Of a stretch of 64,000 nucleotides of DNA, positions 21,486 to 34,365 are shown piece after piece. The DNA lies in the NCBI GenBank assembly GCA_000149265.1, contig CH003046.1:181259-245258 (forward strand), written 5' to 3'. Below the pieces are notes generated by a model, which did not search any database, was not told the origin of the DNA, and was given only the letters and a program-made list of their open reading frames with translations. Numbering within the stretch: the stretch's first letter is position 1; each line of letters opens with the position of its first letter. This DNA comes from Ciona savignyi. Taxonomy: Eukaryota; Chordata; Ascidiacea; Phlebobranchia; Cionidae. The position numbers and the translations under genes were made by a program.

Positions 21486-24400
21486 ATGGGCAATTGTCAT
21501 ACCGTTGGTCCAAATCAAGCTCTAGTTGTTTCTGGTAAGTCATGCTGTTTTTCAAGCTGTATATATTTTTTTGGATCAATTTTATTTTACATTTTTAAAA
21601 TAAAAACTAAAAGTATGCTTACTTGATGAGATTTGTGCAATAGTATGATTTGTCTGAAATTTCAATTTTTAAGAAAAAAATGACACAATATATAAGTTTC
21701 TGAAGCTTTAGCCAGTAGACTGCAATCTACACTAATGACTGGCAAAGTATGCATATATACAACCATAGTATTTATCCATCCCAAATCTTGGTGACCATTT
21801 ATACTACATTCAGGTGGGTGCTGTGGAAATGATGGGAAGAAATATGTGATCGGTGGTTGGGCATGGGCATGGTGCTGTGTCACCGAAGTACAGAGGTACG
21901 TATATATAATCTTAAATATCATACATGTATACATTCATATAAGCTTGAATAACTAGCTTGTCCATAATAATTACGGGGTGATTAATTGTTGAAAAGTTTT
22001 AATTTTTTGTAAGCTGGGCTATTTCTGAATTCCTGAAAATAGGTTAAACAGGCAATCATTACATCAAGCCATAAATAGACATTTTGTTTTAATTAAACTC
22101 ACAGTCAAGTTAAATACCAAGCTATTGTAGACTGTGACCATTGAAAAACTACTTCTTTTTTACTCATTTTTAAATGCAAATGTTAATGTGAATGGACGTT
22201 AGTTGTAAACTTGGATGGTTGCACTCTAAATAGTGTGGGTTGACTTGGTTTGTGATTTAACAAAATTTAACAAAATCGCAAAAATATAAATTACCGGTAC
22301 TGATTTCGCGCACTTTTAATATTAAATCTTCAACATGTTTATGTATCATCTTTTGCCTTCAACATAACATTATTTATTTACCTTGCCTTAACTTTACATT
22401 ATTGACGTATAATAAGCATTTCTATCACAACGCAAGAATAGCCATTATGCGTTAATATACCTCGATTCCTTTATTTATGATTGGCGAGATGCGGCACACC
22501 CCATTTGAATTTACGTTTATTTTTATCATTACTACTAAATAACGGTACTGTCTGTTTTATGAAATATCCTTCTGATCCTTTAAGGATTAGCTTTAGAGGT
22601 TTTGAAACCGCATTTTAAAGCGATTTAAAATTTCGCAAATCGTTTCAAAACCATTAATTCGAACCCTGAGCTAATGAGGGAATCAACTAAGAACGAAAAC
22701 GTCCGCTGTGCGCTATAAAACTTACTGAGAGGTAGATAGTTTTTAATATGCTACCGTCTACAGAGGGGAGTGTTTTTGAAAAAAAATTTTACGTTTTGCA
22801 TTCCTACACGAATTTTTTTGTGTTAACTCTTTCCATGGTATCCCGCCTGTACATAAATGTATCCCGCCTGTACATAAAACATGGTATCCCGCCTGTACAT
22901 AAATGGATGCAAATCTAAAAAACGATTTCTCCGCAATGCGTAATGGTAGAGACCTCAGCTATGGCTCATTCGATCAAGGAAACCCTTATATTTTATTCTC
23001 TGTAATTTTCGTGGAGAAATATTAAAAATGCGAGGAGTGATAGCCTTTCTTTTTCAAGGCTTCGCCTCTTATTTCTATCGATTTTACACGAATTTACAAG
23101 TGACTAACTCAGCCAATAGGAGTCGTGTTAACTTGCGGAGAAGCTCTTTTTGTCAAGCAAGTCTTTCTTTACATTCTCTGTGAATTTCGTGCCGTTGAGA
23201 AAAAAAGGAGAGCTCTGGTGACGTTTTCGCAGCAGGCGTTTATGCTTCGTGTTCACCAAAGCATGAATCCAGCTGGGCCTGCTGAGCGCACGATAAAGAA
23301 AAAGGCGGCGAGACTAGCTAGTTCGGTGTGCCCTGCTTTGAAGAATATTGGATATAGTATTTGTGTTTGTTTGCTTTTGTATGCCCTTTTTACACTTCCT
23401 TCACTGTTCTTATTTATACTTTTTACTATTTTAGTTCTACAAAACTAAAAACTTCAATGCGTTTTGGTTCAATTTTTCATAATATAGTTAGAATAAAGGA
23501 AAATTTCAATTAGGAATAGTAAAAAAACTACTGAAGATACAATGACAGTTCAAATTTTCCTGAGTACAAAAACTATAAGACAATCTACATTCCAATTTTC
23601 ATATCATTTGGGCATACCAATAATTAGTGAGTATTTCGTTTGTCAGTGCACCTCAAAATTTTCAAAGTCGAGCAGAATTTTCTTTACATAAAAAGTGGTG
23701 TTCACTAAAGTTTACATAATATATTCTTTATTGGAGGTAGATTCTAGGTGTGCGGTTTGTTTAAAAGAGGGATAAATTATCTTTCCAACCATACTAAATA
23801 TTAAATCATAGCATAAATTTGAGAAAAACTGTGCTAATTTGAAAATGACCAAAAATTGTAAAAAACTCTGCGGGACAGCATGTTTAAATTAATGCATTTG
23901 GCCGGGAGTGAAAGAGTTAAATTCCTGCACGGCCTACAATACGGACAACTTTATGCTTATGTCTGGATCTTTTATTCTTAACAATGTTTGTGTCCGCTGT
24001 TTTTTGTAATAATTCCAAACTGTGAAAAATGGAAGATAGACATGATATCTCAGCAGAGCTCATAGCAGATAGGGTGGACTGTGTCACGTTGCCCCCTATT
24101 TCCTGTTTTAAACAGTTTCTTCCTGTCACGTAGTGCGTGGTACCTTTTAGAATTCAATTTTATGTTGTTTGGTTGTATAGCTGGGCAAATCTAATTTTCA
24201 TATAACAAACCGCACGATAAGCCAAGTCATTAGGTATAGTATTGTGCTAGAAGTTGAAATAAACATCCAGTGAAGGATGTCAATGCGAAAGCATTTCTAA
24301 AGTAAAAAATGTGTAAAACATGATTGAAATACCACTAAATCCTAACTTAAAGCATATACTTTTTTAGTGATGTTAAGCAATAATAGTATACTGCAAAACA

Positions 24401-27400
24401 GTAACTGTAACACAACAATTTATACAGTCTTATTCAGTACAAAAACGTCAACATTATTAATAAAATTAATTAATCCTTAAAACTGTAAAATGATACAGTC
24501 ATTTCCTTGACACATGTCACATTTGCTCTTCCACGTTTACCGTTTGCGCATTGCATGTAATATTCTCTACGATTACAATGTACACTGAATAGTAAAAAAA
24601 TTCCAGTATTTGGTTGTTTTTTCTTATACAATGAGTTGTAGTAGATGGGATTGGAAAAGTCATTTCATTTCAGATCCACTGGGTTTGACCAATGTAAGTG
24701 GCTTGCTGATCGAATTTCTTCCAAATTTGTTTGTATTATAGAATCCATAATTTTCAATCTAAAATCACAAACAATGTAAAACATCACATACATAGTGATT
24801 AAATATCCGTGCATTTGATGATTATCATTTGCAATATCTGCTTGAAAAATATTCTTATCTGAGGTGATTAATGATTAGTATCACCACCATTGTATCGATT
24901 TCTTGCATGAACTTTTTTACACCAATATATGACCACTTTATTTTGAATTATATTGGAACCAATGTTTTTCACAAATGTTGGATTGGAACCAATGTATTCA
25001 ACCATAACTCTTCTATGAAATCAAATTATTTTTAAATTTCCTACTTTTATTCAGATTGTCTTTGGAAGTAATGACGTTAAACCCAAGATGCGAGAACGTA
25101 GAGACAGCTCAGGGAGTCCCTTTGACTGTTACTGGTGTTGCTCAGGTACATTCAGCTGTTCGGTTTGTTTGTACCGTATCAACTAGTATCAAATTACTGT
25201 GCTTATTTTCCAACAATCAGTTACCTGTTATCTTTAAACATCAAATTCACCCCTGACCCGATTGCTAGTGTTTTACTGTCGTATAGATCAATGGCAATTT
25301 AAAAGTTTATTACATTAAAAATGATTACCTTAGTAAATATGCAAAAGTAACAGAAACATGGTGCAATGGGCCAGTTATTAAGCCAATTAAAAAAACTATA
25401 AACATCTTAAAATAGTTACTTTAATGCATATGCAATACTATTGCATCTGACCATCTGAGCTCGGATTTAGCCTTCTCTCCGTTTCTGGCTGTACATATGA
25501 TCACTGGCCTCGGTCACTTGCTTAACACAACGCTCTATAGCCTACTCTGAGTGTGTGTAGGCCAGGCAGGGACAGACATGGGATTATCATGGAAAGCTAT
25601 GACTTGAACATTAGTGATTGCATTGCAATAGTAACCATATCATATGATGGCCAGTTGGATTAACTTCATAGTTGGATATTTAAATGAAACTTCATACGAT
25701 TCAGGTGAAAGTTATCACTGAAAAGGACTTACTTGCTTCAGCTTGTGAACAATTCCTTGGGAAAACCGTCCATGAAATTGAGGAAATTCTGCTTCAAACC
25801 TTGGAGGGTCACCTGCGTGCTATTCTTGGTGAGGCTGGATATATCTTAGGATAGGATATTCATGTTTATCTTCGTGAATGGGAAAACCAAGGGGGTTAAC
25901 ACACGGGCAATCGTCAGATCACGTCGCGCCCACCGTCGGGTTACCGGAGCTATTGTAGTGTGTTGTGTATGATTTACACTTTTCTTTAATTAGTAGAACC
26001 GATTAATCGGCTAGGCACAGGCAATGTCCGTTAAGTGCCTTGCCCAAGGACACAACCGACTGACTAGCGACCAGTTACGTATCTGCAATCTTACGGTTGA
26101 AAGGCATCACACTAAACCAGACTGATCTGTCGGACATAAACATTAAATGTGTAATAATAAACCGTTTGGACGAAATCTTGGTGATGAATGTGTGTTTGTG
26201 GACATAAGTTGTGTTTTGTACTTTTGTCATTCCTGGAACTAATGCTACAATTCTGTTGTATCCTCATTTGTTAAGGTTTAATTGACTGTTAAGCGCCACA
26301 GCTAAAACAAAAGGAAACCCAATAGAATTACAATATAAGCAGTTAACTACCACATTTAAACCGTAAAGCAAATGTACCTTACGACAAAATGCTCTGTTAT
26401 CAATCAAACATCCAATTGTTTAAGTTTTTCAGAAAATGCTTAGTTGATTTTAGTAGATATTATCCATAAAATATTTCTGTACTCTGTACATATTACATAT
26501 TTTCTAACACTAAAGATAGTTAATGTAATGGTGTAAAAACAGTTGGTTAATTCAATATAAACTTTGTCACCATGGTCCAAACTACATTTCTATGTGGTGA
26601 TGGCCTAGAACAAGTTTGTGTTTTCTATTTCTGTTCTCATTAATAATAAATGGAAAGAAACACTCCAGAACGGACGATAGTTAATCCCAATTAGAGATAC
26701 ATGGTGGTGGGTGTGGGTAATCTTTTTATCTTATTTGTAAACTTCTATTCATGCAGAACCTTTTGATTTAGAAACTGACAGTTGCTCAACCTTTTGAACA
26801 AATCTGATTGATTATATGTTGAAAGTAAATTATCACCGAATTATGTGTGTTATATTCAACAATTATACATTGTTGTATTCAAAACCAAAATTACAGTTTT
26901 TTTTTTAAACCCGTTTTAGTTTTTGTCACAATTTGCTCACTATTCATTAAACTAACACAACCAAGTTGACATTACTATATTTTCCAACTTATTTTTTAAA
27001 AGCAAAAAATTTTCCTACAAATACTCTCAGCTCATTCTTTTATCAAAACCAATCTTTTAATTTTGTACAAATATACGGAAATTCATCATAATGTTTAAAA
27101 AGTATAAGCGGTTCTTTTTCTTTGGTCTGTCCGTCTGTTTGATTTTTAGTTACAGGTATGTTGCTTTACAGAGTAAAGTTTAAGAAATACTTTTCTGTTT
27201 TAATCTGTCGATTAATCCAAATGTTCCTATATATTATGTCTGGTGTGGGTTTATCGGGGCATAATATAGATGACAAGGGTGTTTAGTGTACCGTATAGTG
27301 TGCACCCTGTTAAAAAAAAAACATTTTCCCCCACTTGTTAAAATTTAATTTGATTCAACCAGGCACACTGACCGTGGAGCAAATCTATCGAGATCGTGAG

Positions 27401-30400
27401 ACGTTTGCATCTCTGGTGCGTGAGGTGGCAGGTCCGGATGTTGGGAGGATGGGAATCGAGGTCCTCAGCTTCGTCATCAAGGATGTGGTCGATCGAGTGG
27501 ATTATCTCACCTCCATCGGACGAGCTCAAACCGCAGTCGTCAAGCGTGACGCTAGGATTGGAGTCGCTGAAGCGGAGAGAGACTCCGGGATTGTGGTACG
27601 TTGGAAAATTGTAGAATTTGCTTATAGTAGTTGGGAATTTTTTACAAATGTTTTATCACGTGTTTGCTGGCATAGTTATGTGGTTTGATCTATTACATGG
27701 TTACTGGTTAGTTGCAGAAAGAATGATACAAACTCTTTGTATAAAATAAAAATTCTTTCTTTTTAATATCTCCAAATCACCGGTCACAATATCTCATTGC
27801 AAGACAGTGCATGTCTTGCACCCACCAGGCACATTGGAACGCTGCCCTCCATTCTACACAAATGGGTCGATACGAAAATTTGTCATTACCCCGCATTATA
27901 AATACCAACAATTATCATTGCCCTCCTGAACGGGCAACCATGGGTCTTATCTTTAAAAAGTTTCCACTCACACTTAATGACAATAGGATAGGATATTGTT
28001 CTCCCCATGAATGGGAAACCAAGGGGGTTAACACACGGGCAATCGTCAGATCACCTTGCGCCCACCATCGGGTTACCGGAGCTATTGCAGTGTGTTGTGT
28101 ATGATAGATACGTTCCTTCAATTTAAGAGAACTAATTAATCCGCTGGGTTTAGGCAATGTCCGTTAAGTGTCTTGCCCAAGCACACAACCGACTAGCTAG
28201 CGATCAGTTTCGAACCTGCAACCTTTATTAAAAGGCGATGCACCAAACCACCAGACTAAATCGTCGGAGCAAACCCAAAATAAAAACCTAAAATCGAAAT
28301 ATTTCAACAGGAAGCGCGATTAAAAGGCGATGCACCAAACCACCAGACTAAATCGTCGGAGCAAACCCAAAATAAAAACCTAAAATCGAAATATTTCAAC
28401 AGGAAGCGCGATGCGACAAATTGCTGATGGATGTGAAGTTCGGCGCCGACACGAAAGTAGCTGATTCCGAACGAATGTTCGAGATGTCGCAAGCTTCCTA
28501 TCAAAAAGAAGTCAACAGCAAGGTAAAGGGTAGATTATGTAGTCGGGGCAATACTTTTAAATGGATATTACGCTGGATTAGAGCTGGGCGTATTTGTTCA
28601 AAGTTGTATTACGGAATAACGCCAGCTCAGTTACATAATTCCGTAATTTTTAAGATGTCATCGTTATTTAAGCAAACTACCAAAAATGGTTATGTTTTTG
28701 GATGCATTATTATGCTAAGACAAGTAGAATTAAAGTTTAAACCTAACTATAGGAACTTAAAAGTCTAAACTGTTCTTCGTTCCGAGTTTTGATTTGACTT
28801 ACAAAACGTAATTTCGTAATTAAGCTCTACGCTGGATAGCTTTGCTTGCTTGTTTAATATTTCTCGCATTGCAATTTAAATATGGCAGAAGTAATTTTAA
28901 TTGGATTGTATTCAATATGTTAATTTAATTTGGTTGGCTGGATCAGTTAATTTTAACTTCTACATAAAACTGAAAGGCTGTAAGGATTGAAACCTGACCA
29001 CAGGTACTTTAGCGGATGTCACCTGGACACAGTGGTTTAACATGTTGTAGACAATACATTACCTTAGGTAGCTGGCATAAGGTAATATGTCTGACCGGTT
29101 AGTCTGGTGGTTTAGTGCAATGCCTTTTAATCAAAAGGGTAAAGGTTCTGAACTGTTAGCTAGCTAGTTGATTGTGTCTGTAGGCAAGGCACTTAACGGA
29201 CATTGCCTGAACCCAGCAGGTTTTACCAAATTAAAAGAACATGTGAATCATACACAACACACTGCAATAGCTCCGGTAACCCGATGGTTGGCGCGAGGTG
29301 ATCTGACAATTGCCTGTGTGTTAGGACCCTTGGTTTTCCCATTCATGGGGATAAACATGAATATTCTATCCTATGATTATTGCATCTGTGATCCTTGCGT
29401 CTTCCCACCGATGGGAATAAAACACCTCCAACCTCACCCCACGACCTCACCCCACGACCATCCACAGCAAGCCGAAGCTCAGCTCTCGTACCAACTCCAA
29501 GCTGCGAAGGAGAAGCAGAACATCCGGAAGGAAGAGATTGAGATCGAGGTTGTGCAGAGGAGGAAGCAGATTGAAGTGGAGGCGAGAGAGATCGAGAGAA
29601 AAGATCGGGAGCTCGAGGCAACTGTGCGCAAACCTACAGAAGCGGAGGCTTATAAAGTGAAGACGCTCGCCGAGGGAAGACGGTATGTGATGCGTTTGTT
29701 TGATGTTAAACAAGTGAAAACTCATATTCTATGTTCAATATGGCCTAAGCCATGGCCCTATGTTTATACAGAATAAAATAAGCAAATATTATATAAAAAA
29801 AAACGTTGTAATTTAATACCAGGGATGTCCAACCTGCGGCCAGCCTGAGATTTTTGTGCGGCCCGCTAGTCATTTTCACTCCAAGTAGTATTTTGATCTT
29901 TGAATCTTAGCCTAATTAAAATGTATCAGTCAGCTTTTAGGGACTGTAGTAGGCTATAGTAGGGAAGCAACAGGAATACGGAGGTTATATATCACTATAA
30001 GACTCTGCGGCCCATTGAATTAATAGGTATTTAACCGCATGTGCCCAACAAGCACATCTTTTCCAGCACTAGACCACTACAATTCCATAGTTTCCACACT
30101 TGAATGATTAAACAAGTTGTTTTAAGTACAATCATCATAATAGCTTTCTTACTATTGTTAGTACAGTGTACAATTATACGTCACGCAAATGCAAACAATA
30201 GAAATCATTATTATTATCCAGAACAAAGACGGTCGAGGCTGCACGCGCTGACGCCGAACGGATCAAACAGGTCGGAGCTGCCGACGCCAGTTCAATCGAG
30301 GCCATCGGTAAAGCTGAAGCAGAGAGCATGAGGCAGAAAGCATCTGCGTACAAACAATATGGAGATGCTGCTTTGATGTCTCTTGTGCTTGAATCCCTGC

Positions 30401-31734
30401 CCAAGGTATGTTTCGCGACATTGTTATTGTTTGGACTGTTGCACTGCATACAGAAAACAATTAAATTAACAGTGCTGTTGCCTTTTATTGTATACAATCG
30501 AAATAATGCTTTTGTTTGACTCATTATGATATTCCTGTTTTATCCCTGTAAAAGGAAATTTGTAATGTTATCACTCAGTCAATCGTCGGTTTACTTTTTG
30601 CCCACCATCGGTTGAACGGTGCTATAGCAGCATGTTTTATATAATTCTGTTGTTTCTTCAGTTTTAGTACAACATCAATCCACTGGGTTCGGGTGATTTC
30701 AATCAAGTACTTTGCCCAATAATACAAGCGAATGGTTTCATCAACATTTAAGCTGGATAGGATAGGATAGGATATTCATCTTTATCCCCGTGAATGGGAA
30801 AACCAAGGGGGTTAACACACGGGCAATCGTCAGATCACCTCGCGCCCATCATCGGGTTACCGGAGCTATTGCAGTGTGTTGTTTATGATTTAAACGTTCC
30901 TTTAATTTAGTAGAACCCATTAATCCGATAGGTTCAGGCAATGTCCGTAAAGTGCCTTGCCCAAGGACACAATCAACTAGCTAGCGACCAGTTTCGCACC
31001 TGCAACCTTTCGATTGAAAGGCGACGCACTTAACCCTTAGACCAACGGGTTGGACATCTGATAACACAGAGTAACTTCCCACACCTCACAGATCGCGGCA
31101 GAAGTAGCAGCTCCATTGTCTCGTGTAGATGAGATTGTGTTGTTGGGCGGTGAGGACGACAGGACAACAAGTGAGATCACCAAACTTCTCGCTGAGATGC
31201 CTCCCGCTGTGAAGGCTGTGACTGGTGTCGATTTGTCCAAAGTGAGTGGGGTGTTCGGATCCGGGTTATTCTTATGGTTATTTCTGGATGGGTGAGACCA
31301 GCATCCATCTGGTGTACTGGTGGGGTATCTGGGTCTATAACAAGGGATACAATAGTGTGGGTGGGTCTATAGTGGCCCCAGGACCAGGAATTTAAGTCAT
31401 AGAAGGCATGTTACACCAGCTTTCAGTAGCTGTCATATATCTGGGATTTAACGGTCAAATCGGCCAGTATGCTGAAAATAGCTGATTAAAAACATGTCCG
31501 GGATAGATGCGAAATCATCAGATTCAAAAATTCACAAGGAGTGTATGTACACAATGTTTAACTATATTTATTTGATTTTCTATGTTTTAATTAAACTTAA
31601 TGATCTATAGATTTTGACAGAAAACCATTGAATTTTAACCACAGATTTTAGGATGGTTGGCAACTGATAACATGACAGTACTAATCATTTTGGTCTTTCC
31701 ACAGGTGCTTAAATCTGTCCCCGGAGCGAAATGA
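21486..31734 (+). CDS. FLOT2: flotillin-2 (reggie-1), membrane microdomain scaffold
   Basis: Ten exons: 21486-21534, 21814-21896, 25055-25145, 25705-25828, 27363-27595, 28403-28522, 29468-29682, 30222-30405, 31092-31241, 31705-31734 (TGA). About 425 aa against roughly 428 in vertebrates. The N-terminus MGNCHTVGPNQALVVSG carries the expected Gly2 and Cys4 acylation sites. GGWAWAW, the PHB region (VKVITEKDLL, EQFLGKTVHEI, DVGRMGIEVLSF) and the Ala/Glu-rich coiled-coil flotillin domain (EIEIEVVQRRKQIEVEA, PTEAEAYK, KAEAESM, YGDAALM) follow in order, ending TGVDLSK then VLKSVPGAK. It acts on the cytosolic face of plasma-membrane and endosomal microdomains. Exon 2 contains one base too many in an A run (21840-21843), so the literal frame breaks there although both sides are conserved; probably an assembly error. 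A 92-bp tandem duplication covers the exon-6 acceptor. Confidence 0.95.
22823..23920. mobile_element. piggyBac-like non-autonomous element in FLOT2 intron 2
   Basis: TTAA (22823-22826) is followed by CTCTTTCCATGGTATCCCG. The other end, read inward, is TTAA (23917-23920) then CTCTTTCACTCCCGGCC. TTAA targets with short CTCTTTC inverted ends match piggyBac. The left end contains three copies of ATCCCGCCTGTACATAAA. A 107-codon frame (23125-23448) with a hydrophobic C-terminus is inside; it shows no transposase motif that I recognise. Confidence 0.6.
25849..26136 (-). mobile_element. tRNA-related SINE in FLOT2 intron 4
   Basis: The tail AGGATAGGATATTCATG starts 20 bases after the exon-4 donor. 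The head ends near CTGATCTGTCGGAC. Confidence 0.85.
27983..28267 (-). mobile_element. tRNA-related SINE in FLOT2 intron 5
   Basis: Tail AATAGGATAGGATATTG; the head end CCACCAGACTAAATCGTCGG is included in the 92-bp duplication that follows. Confidence 0.85.
28229..28412. repeat. 92-bp tandem duplication across FLOT2 intron 5 / exon 6
   Basis: 28229-28320 and 28321-28412 are near-identical. Each contains the end of a SINE, a CAACAG acceptor and the first ten bases of exon 6 (GAAGCGCGAT). Only the second acceptor (exon from 28403) keeps frame. Confidence 0.95.
29090..29374 (+). mobile_element. tRNA-related SINE in FLOT2 intron 6
   Basis: Head TGTCTGACCGGTTAGTCTGG, tail AACATGAATATTCTATCC, 93 bases before exon 7. 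Confidence 0.8.
29818..30080. mobile_element. possible hAT-like relic in FLOT2 intron 7
   Basis: CAGGGATGTCCAACCTGCGGCC resembles a hAT left end and GCGGCCC motifs recur inside, but no clean right end or target duplication is visible. Confidence 0.35.
30573..30735 (-). mobile_element. old SINE fragment in FLOT2 intron 8
   Basis: CCACCATCGGTTGAACGGTG and CCACTGGGTTCGGGTGATT are recognisable. Confidence 0.5.
30757..31058 (-). mobile_element. tRNA-related SINE in FLOT2 intron 8
   Basis: Tail GGATAGGATAGGATATTC, head end CGACGCACTTAACCC...GGGTTGGAC, about 33 bases before the exon-9 acceptor. Confidence 0.85.
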
Positions 31735-32360
31735 ACATATTTCACATAAATTCTATATCCTTACCTCACAATGCTATACCCCAGTCAACTATTTCCATTG
31801 GTTGCATGTTAAATAACAACGAACTTATTATTACTACAATTTTAGCAGTTTTATATTTTAAAACTTATGTCGTGCATGTATTTTCATAAAGATATTGGGT
31901 TGGAGGTACTGTTCAAACGTGGAGCCTTAAAAACGCCTTGAACTGTTGTAACATATGTATCGTAATTCTCTTCAATTATATGGTGCTCTTCGCTGGAAAA
32001 TGACTTGTTTTAAAGGAAGGGGGTTGTACATATTACACTTGCATGTTTTAACTCTGGGATTCATTTTAAGTCGTTTCAGAAATTAAAAATTATAATACTG
32101 TATATGGCAGTCCATATATTTATAGTCAAATATATGGATAGTAATATCATTCTTGCTTGAGATGTATCTAATATCGTTCTGTGTTTAACTTTACTACTCG
32201 GCTAACATTGCAATAACAATAAAATGACGCTTTTACTTCAAAGAAATGTGTGCTTTTTAACAGTTAACATTGTCATATATTGCTATTGCTTTACCTGTTA
32301 TAAATCTTACAAGAGTAATAAATAGATGGAAAAACTTGTTTTAAGTTTTTATGGTTGTGA
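31735..32360 (+). other. FLOT2 3' flank, AT-rich, no gene seen
   Basis: Probably the 3' UTR and downstream sequence of FLOT2. No repeat or exon was recognised. Confidence 0.5.
32218..32223 (+). terminator. candidate FLOT2 poly(A) signal
   Basis: AATAAA lies about 480 bases after the FLOT2 stop, in otherwise repeat-free 3' sequence. An ATTAAA near 32084 is an alternative. Confidence 0.35.
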
Positions 32361-32640
32361 AGGATAGGATAGGATATTTATGTTTATCCCCGTGAATGGG
32401 AAAACCAAGGGGGTTAACACACGGGCAATCGTCAGATCACCTCGCGCCCATCGTCGGGTTACTGGAGCTATTGCAGTGTGTATGATAGAGACGTTCCTTC
32501 AATTTGATAGAACCCATTAATCCACTGAGTTCTGGTAATCTCCGTAAAGTGCCTTGCCCAAGGACGCAATCTCAGAGCTAGCGACCAGTTTCGATTCTGC
32601 AACCTTTCGATTGAAAGGCGACGCACTTAACCGGCCGGGT
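32361..32640 (-). mobile_element. tRNA-related SINE
   Basis: Tail GGATAGGATAGGATATTTATG, head end CGACGCACTTAACCGGCCGG. Confidence 0.85.
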
Positions 32641-32861
32641 TAGCTGATTACGGGTCTGGATATCGTCTAGGATGTTTTTTTCACTTAAAGATAGATAGCA
32701 TTGTTATGCAACACGTATTTGTGTTGGAATGAGCATTACTACATGATTAGAAATTACTGTCCGTGAATGGGAGTTATTAAATCACTGTCGAATAACCAGT
32801 GCCATTGAAGTGCAAGGTTTCGTCAAAATTAGTGGTATTTGTGTCTATTGTTTGACAATTC

Positions 32862-32955
32862 AACCCGACGATGGGCGCGAGGTGATATGACGATTGACCG
32901 TGTGTTAACCCCCTTGGTTTCCCATTCACGGGGATAAACATGAATATCCTATCTT
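32862..32955 (+). mobile_element. SINE tail fragment
   Basis: CCCGACGATGGGCGCGAGG to ACATGAATATCCTATCTTA only. Confidence 0.7.
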
Positions 32956-33043
32956 AATGAATAAGGCCTGACGATTGTCTAGTTAACAAAACCTTAAAGC
33001 GACTTAAATTTTTAGACTCCTCACTGCTAAAGAACGTTCCGAC

Positions 33044-33565
33044 CGGTACCTCTAAATGCTACAGGGTCGCTTGGATCGCTTGAATCGCTTGGAGCGCTTA
33101 CTACACTTCGTAATTACAAAAGCCATGATATTAATGTTAGGGTTGGGGTTAAAGTTAGTTCTGGGGTTGAGATTAGTATTTGGGACAGGGTTAGAATTAC
33201 TTTTCATAGCAATCCAAGCAATCCTGTAGTATTTAGAGCAGGGGTGCTCACACTTTTTCAGCATGCGAGCTACTTTTAAAATGACCCAGTCAAAATGATC
33301 TACCCACTACAAAAATGCAAAGGCGAAAGAGCGGCGCTTTCGGCAAGTTTTGCTGTACTTAGAGCCGTTGTTTGATTTGATTGGTCACCCGAACGGCAAC
33401 ATTCAGTTGTCATCTAATTGGCTGCCCTCTATATCAATCAAGTGACGGCATTGAAGCTAGAATGATAATTTTTTAATGCCACGCCGCGATCGACCAGTAC
33501 CACCTTCGCGATCAACCGGTAGATCGCGATCGACTTAATGAGCACCCCTGATTTAGAGGCACCCC
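33044..33565. mobile_element. inverted-repeat element interrupted by a hAT-like MITE
   Basis: The 8-bp GTTCCGAC flanks both sides (33036-33043 and 33566-33573). Ends: CCTCTAAATGCTACAGG at the left, and CTGTAGTATTTAGAGG at the right once the insert is removed. The interior has telomere-like GTTAGGGTTGGGGTTA runs resembling those at 6911-7123. Confidence 0.75.
33239..33550. mobile_element. hAT-like MITE nested in the outer element
   Basis: CAGGGGTGCTCA at the left and TGAGCACCCCTG at the right are perfect inverted repeats. The target duplication ATTTAGAG is at 33231-33238 and 33551-33558. Confidence 0.9.
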
Positions 33566-34090
33566 GTTCCGACAATAATGAAATACTTCATGTACGAAAC
33601 AAACGCCCCAGCACGACACCGTGGGAAGAAGAATCAGTCAGGAAACATCAAAGCTCGGTGCTGGGAAGTCAATTTACAGGCGATGGAAAATCTAAGACAA
33701 AGATTGAGTAAAACATAGATGAGCGGTAAAAGTTTCTTTTAACACAGCCTGGCACAAGACGCCCAAAAACAAACAGAAAATACGCAACACACCACAACGT
33801 CGCGAATTTGCTGCAGCAGTTTGTTATATGTGTTAGAACATTTCTACGCTGTTAGTTTAACCGATTAATAAAATGGGTTAAGACGAGTAAAAGGATTGGC
33901 GATCGGTAATACGTCATCAATTAACCATAGCCTAGGCCTATAGCATCTTACTAACATTCCACCAAACCAGTTATAAAAATGGTTTGTAATAAACAAGAGA
34001 ACGTTTAGGTCAAATTAAATACGCAAAAACGGTACTCTGTAATAGCAATTGACTGTGGGAACAAGTTATGACAATATGACAATAGAAGTG

Positions 34091-34365
34091 GTGCACGAAA
34101 CTGGTCGCTAGCTAGTTGGTTGTGTCCTTGGGCAAGGCACTTTACGGATATTGCCTTAACCCAGCTGATAAATGGGTTCTACCATATTGAAGAAACGTGT
34201 AAATCACACACAGCACACTGCAATAGCTACTGTAATCCGACGGTGGGTGCGAGGTAATCTGACGATTGCCCGTTTGTTAACCCCCTTGCTTTTCCCATTT
34301 GCGGGGATGAACATGAATATGCTATTCTGTCCTATTCTTGGATATAAACAAAAAATCCTATCCTA
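34091..34365 (+). mobile_element. tRNA-related SINE, head cut
   Basis: Begins at box-B-like CGAAACTGGTCGCTAGC; tail AACATGAATATGCTATTC. Confidence 0.75.

Noticed and set aside
29343..29725. Two minus-strand 92-codon frames
   Set aside because: They are shadows of the strongly coding FLOT2 exon 7 on the plus strand.
29168..29776. 202-codon open frame
   Set aside because: Its first part is SINE and intron sequence; only 29468-29682 is a real FLOT2 exon, in the same frame by chance.
32998..33264. True telomeric repeat or interstitial telomere
   Set aside because: The TTAGGG-like runs are few and degenerate and lie inside an inverted-repeat element with its own target duplication.
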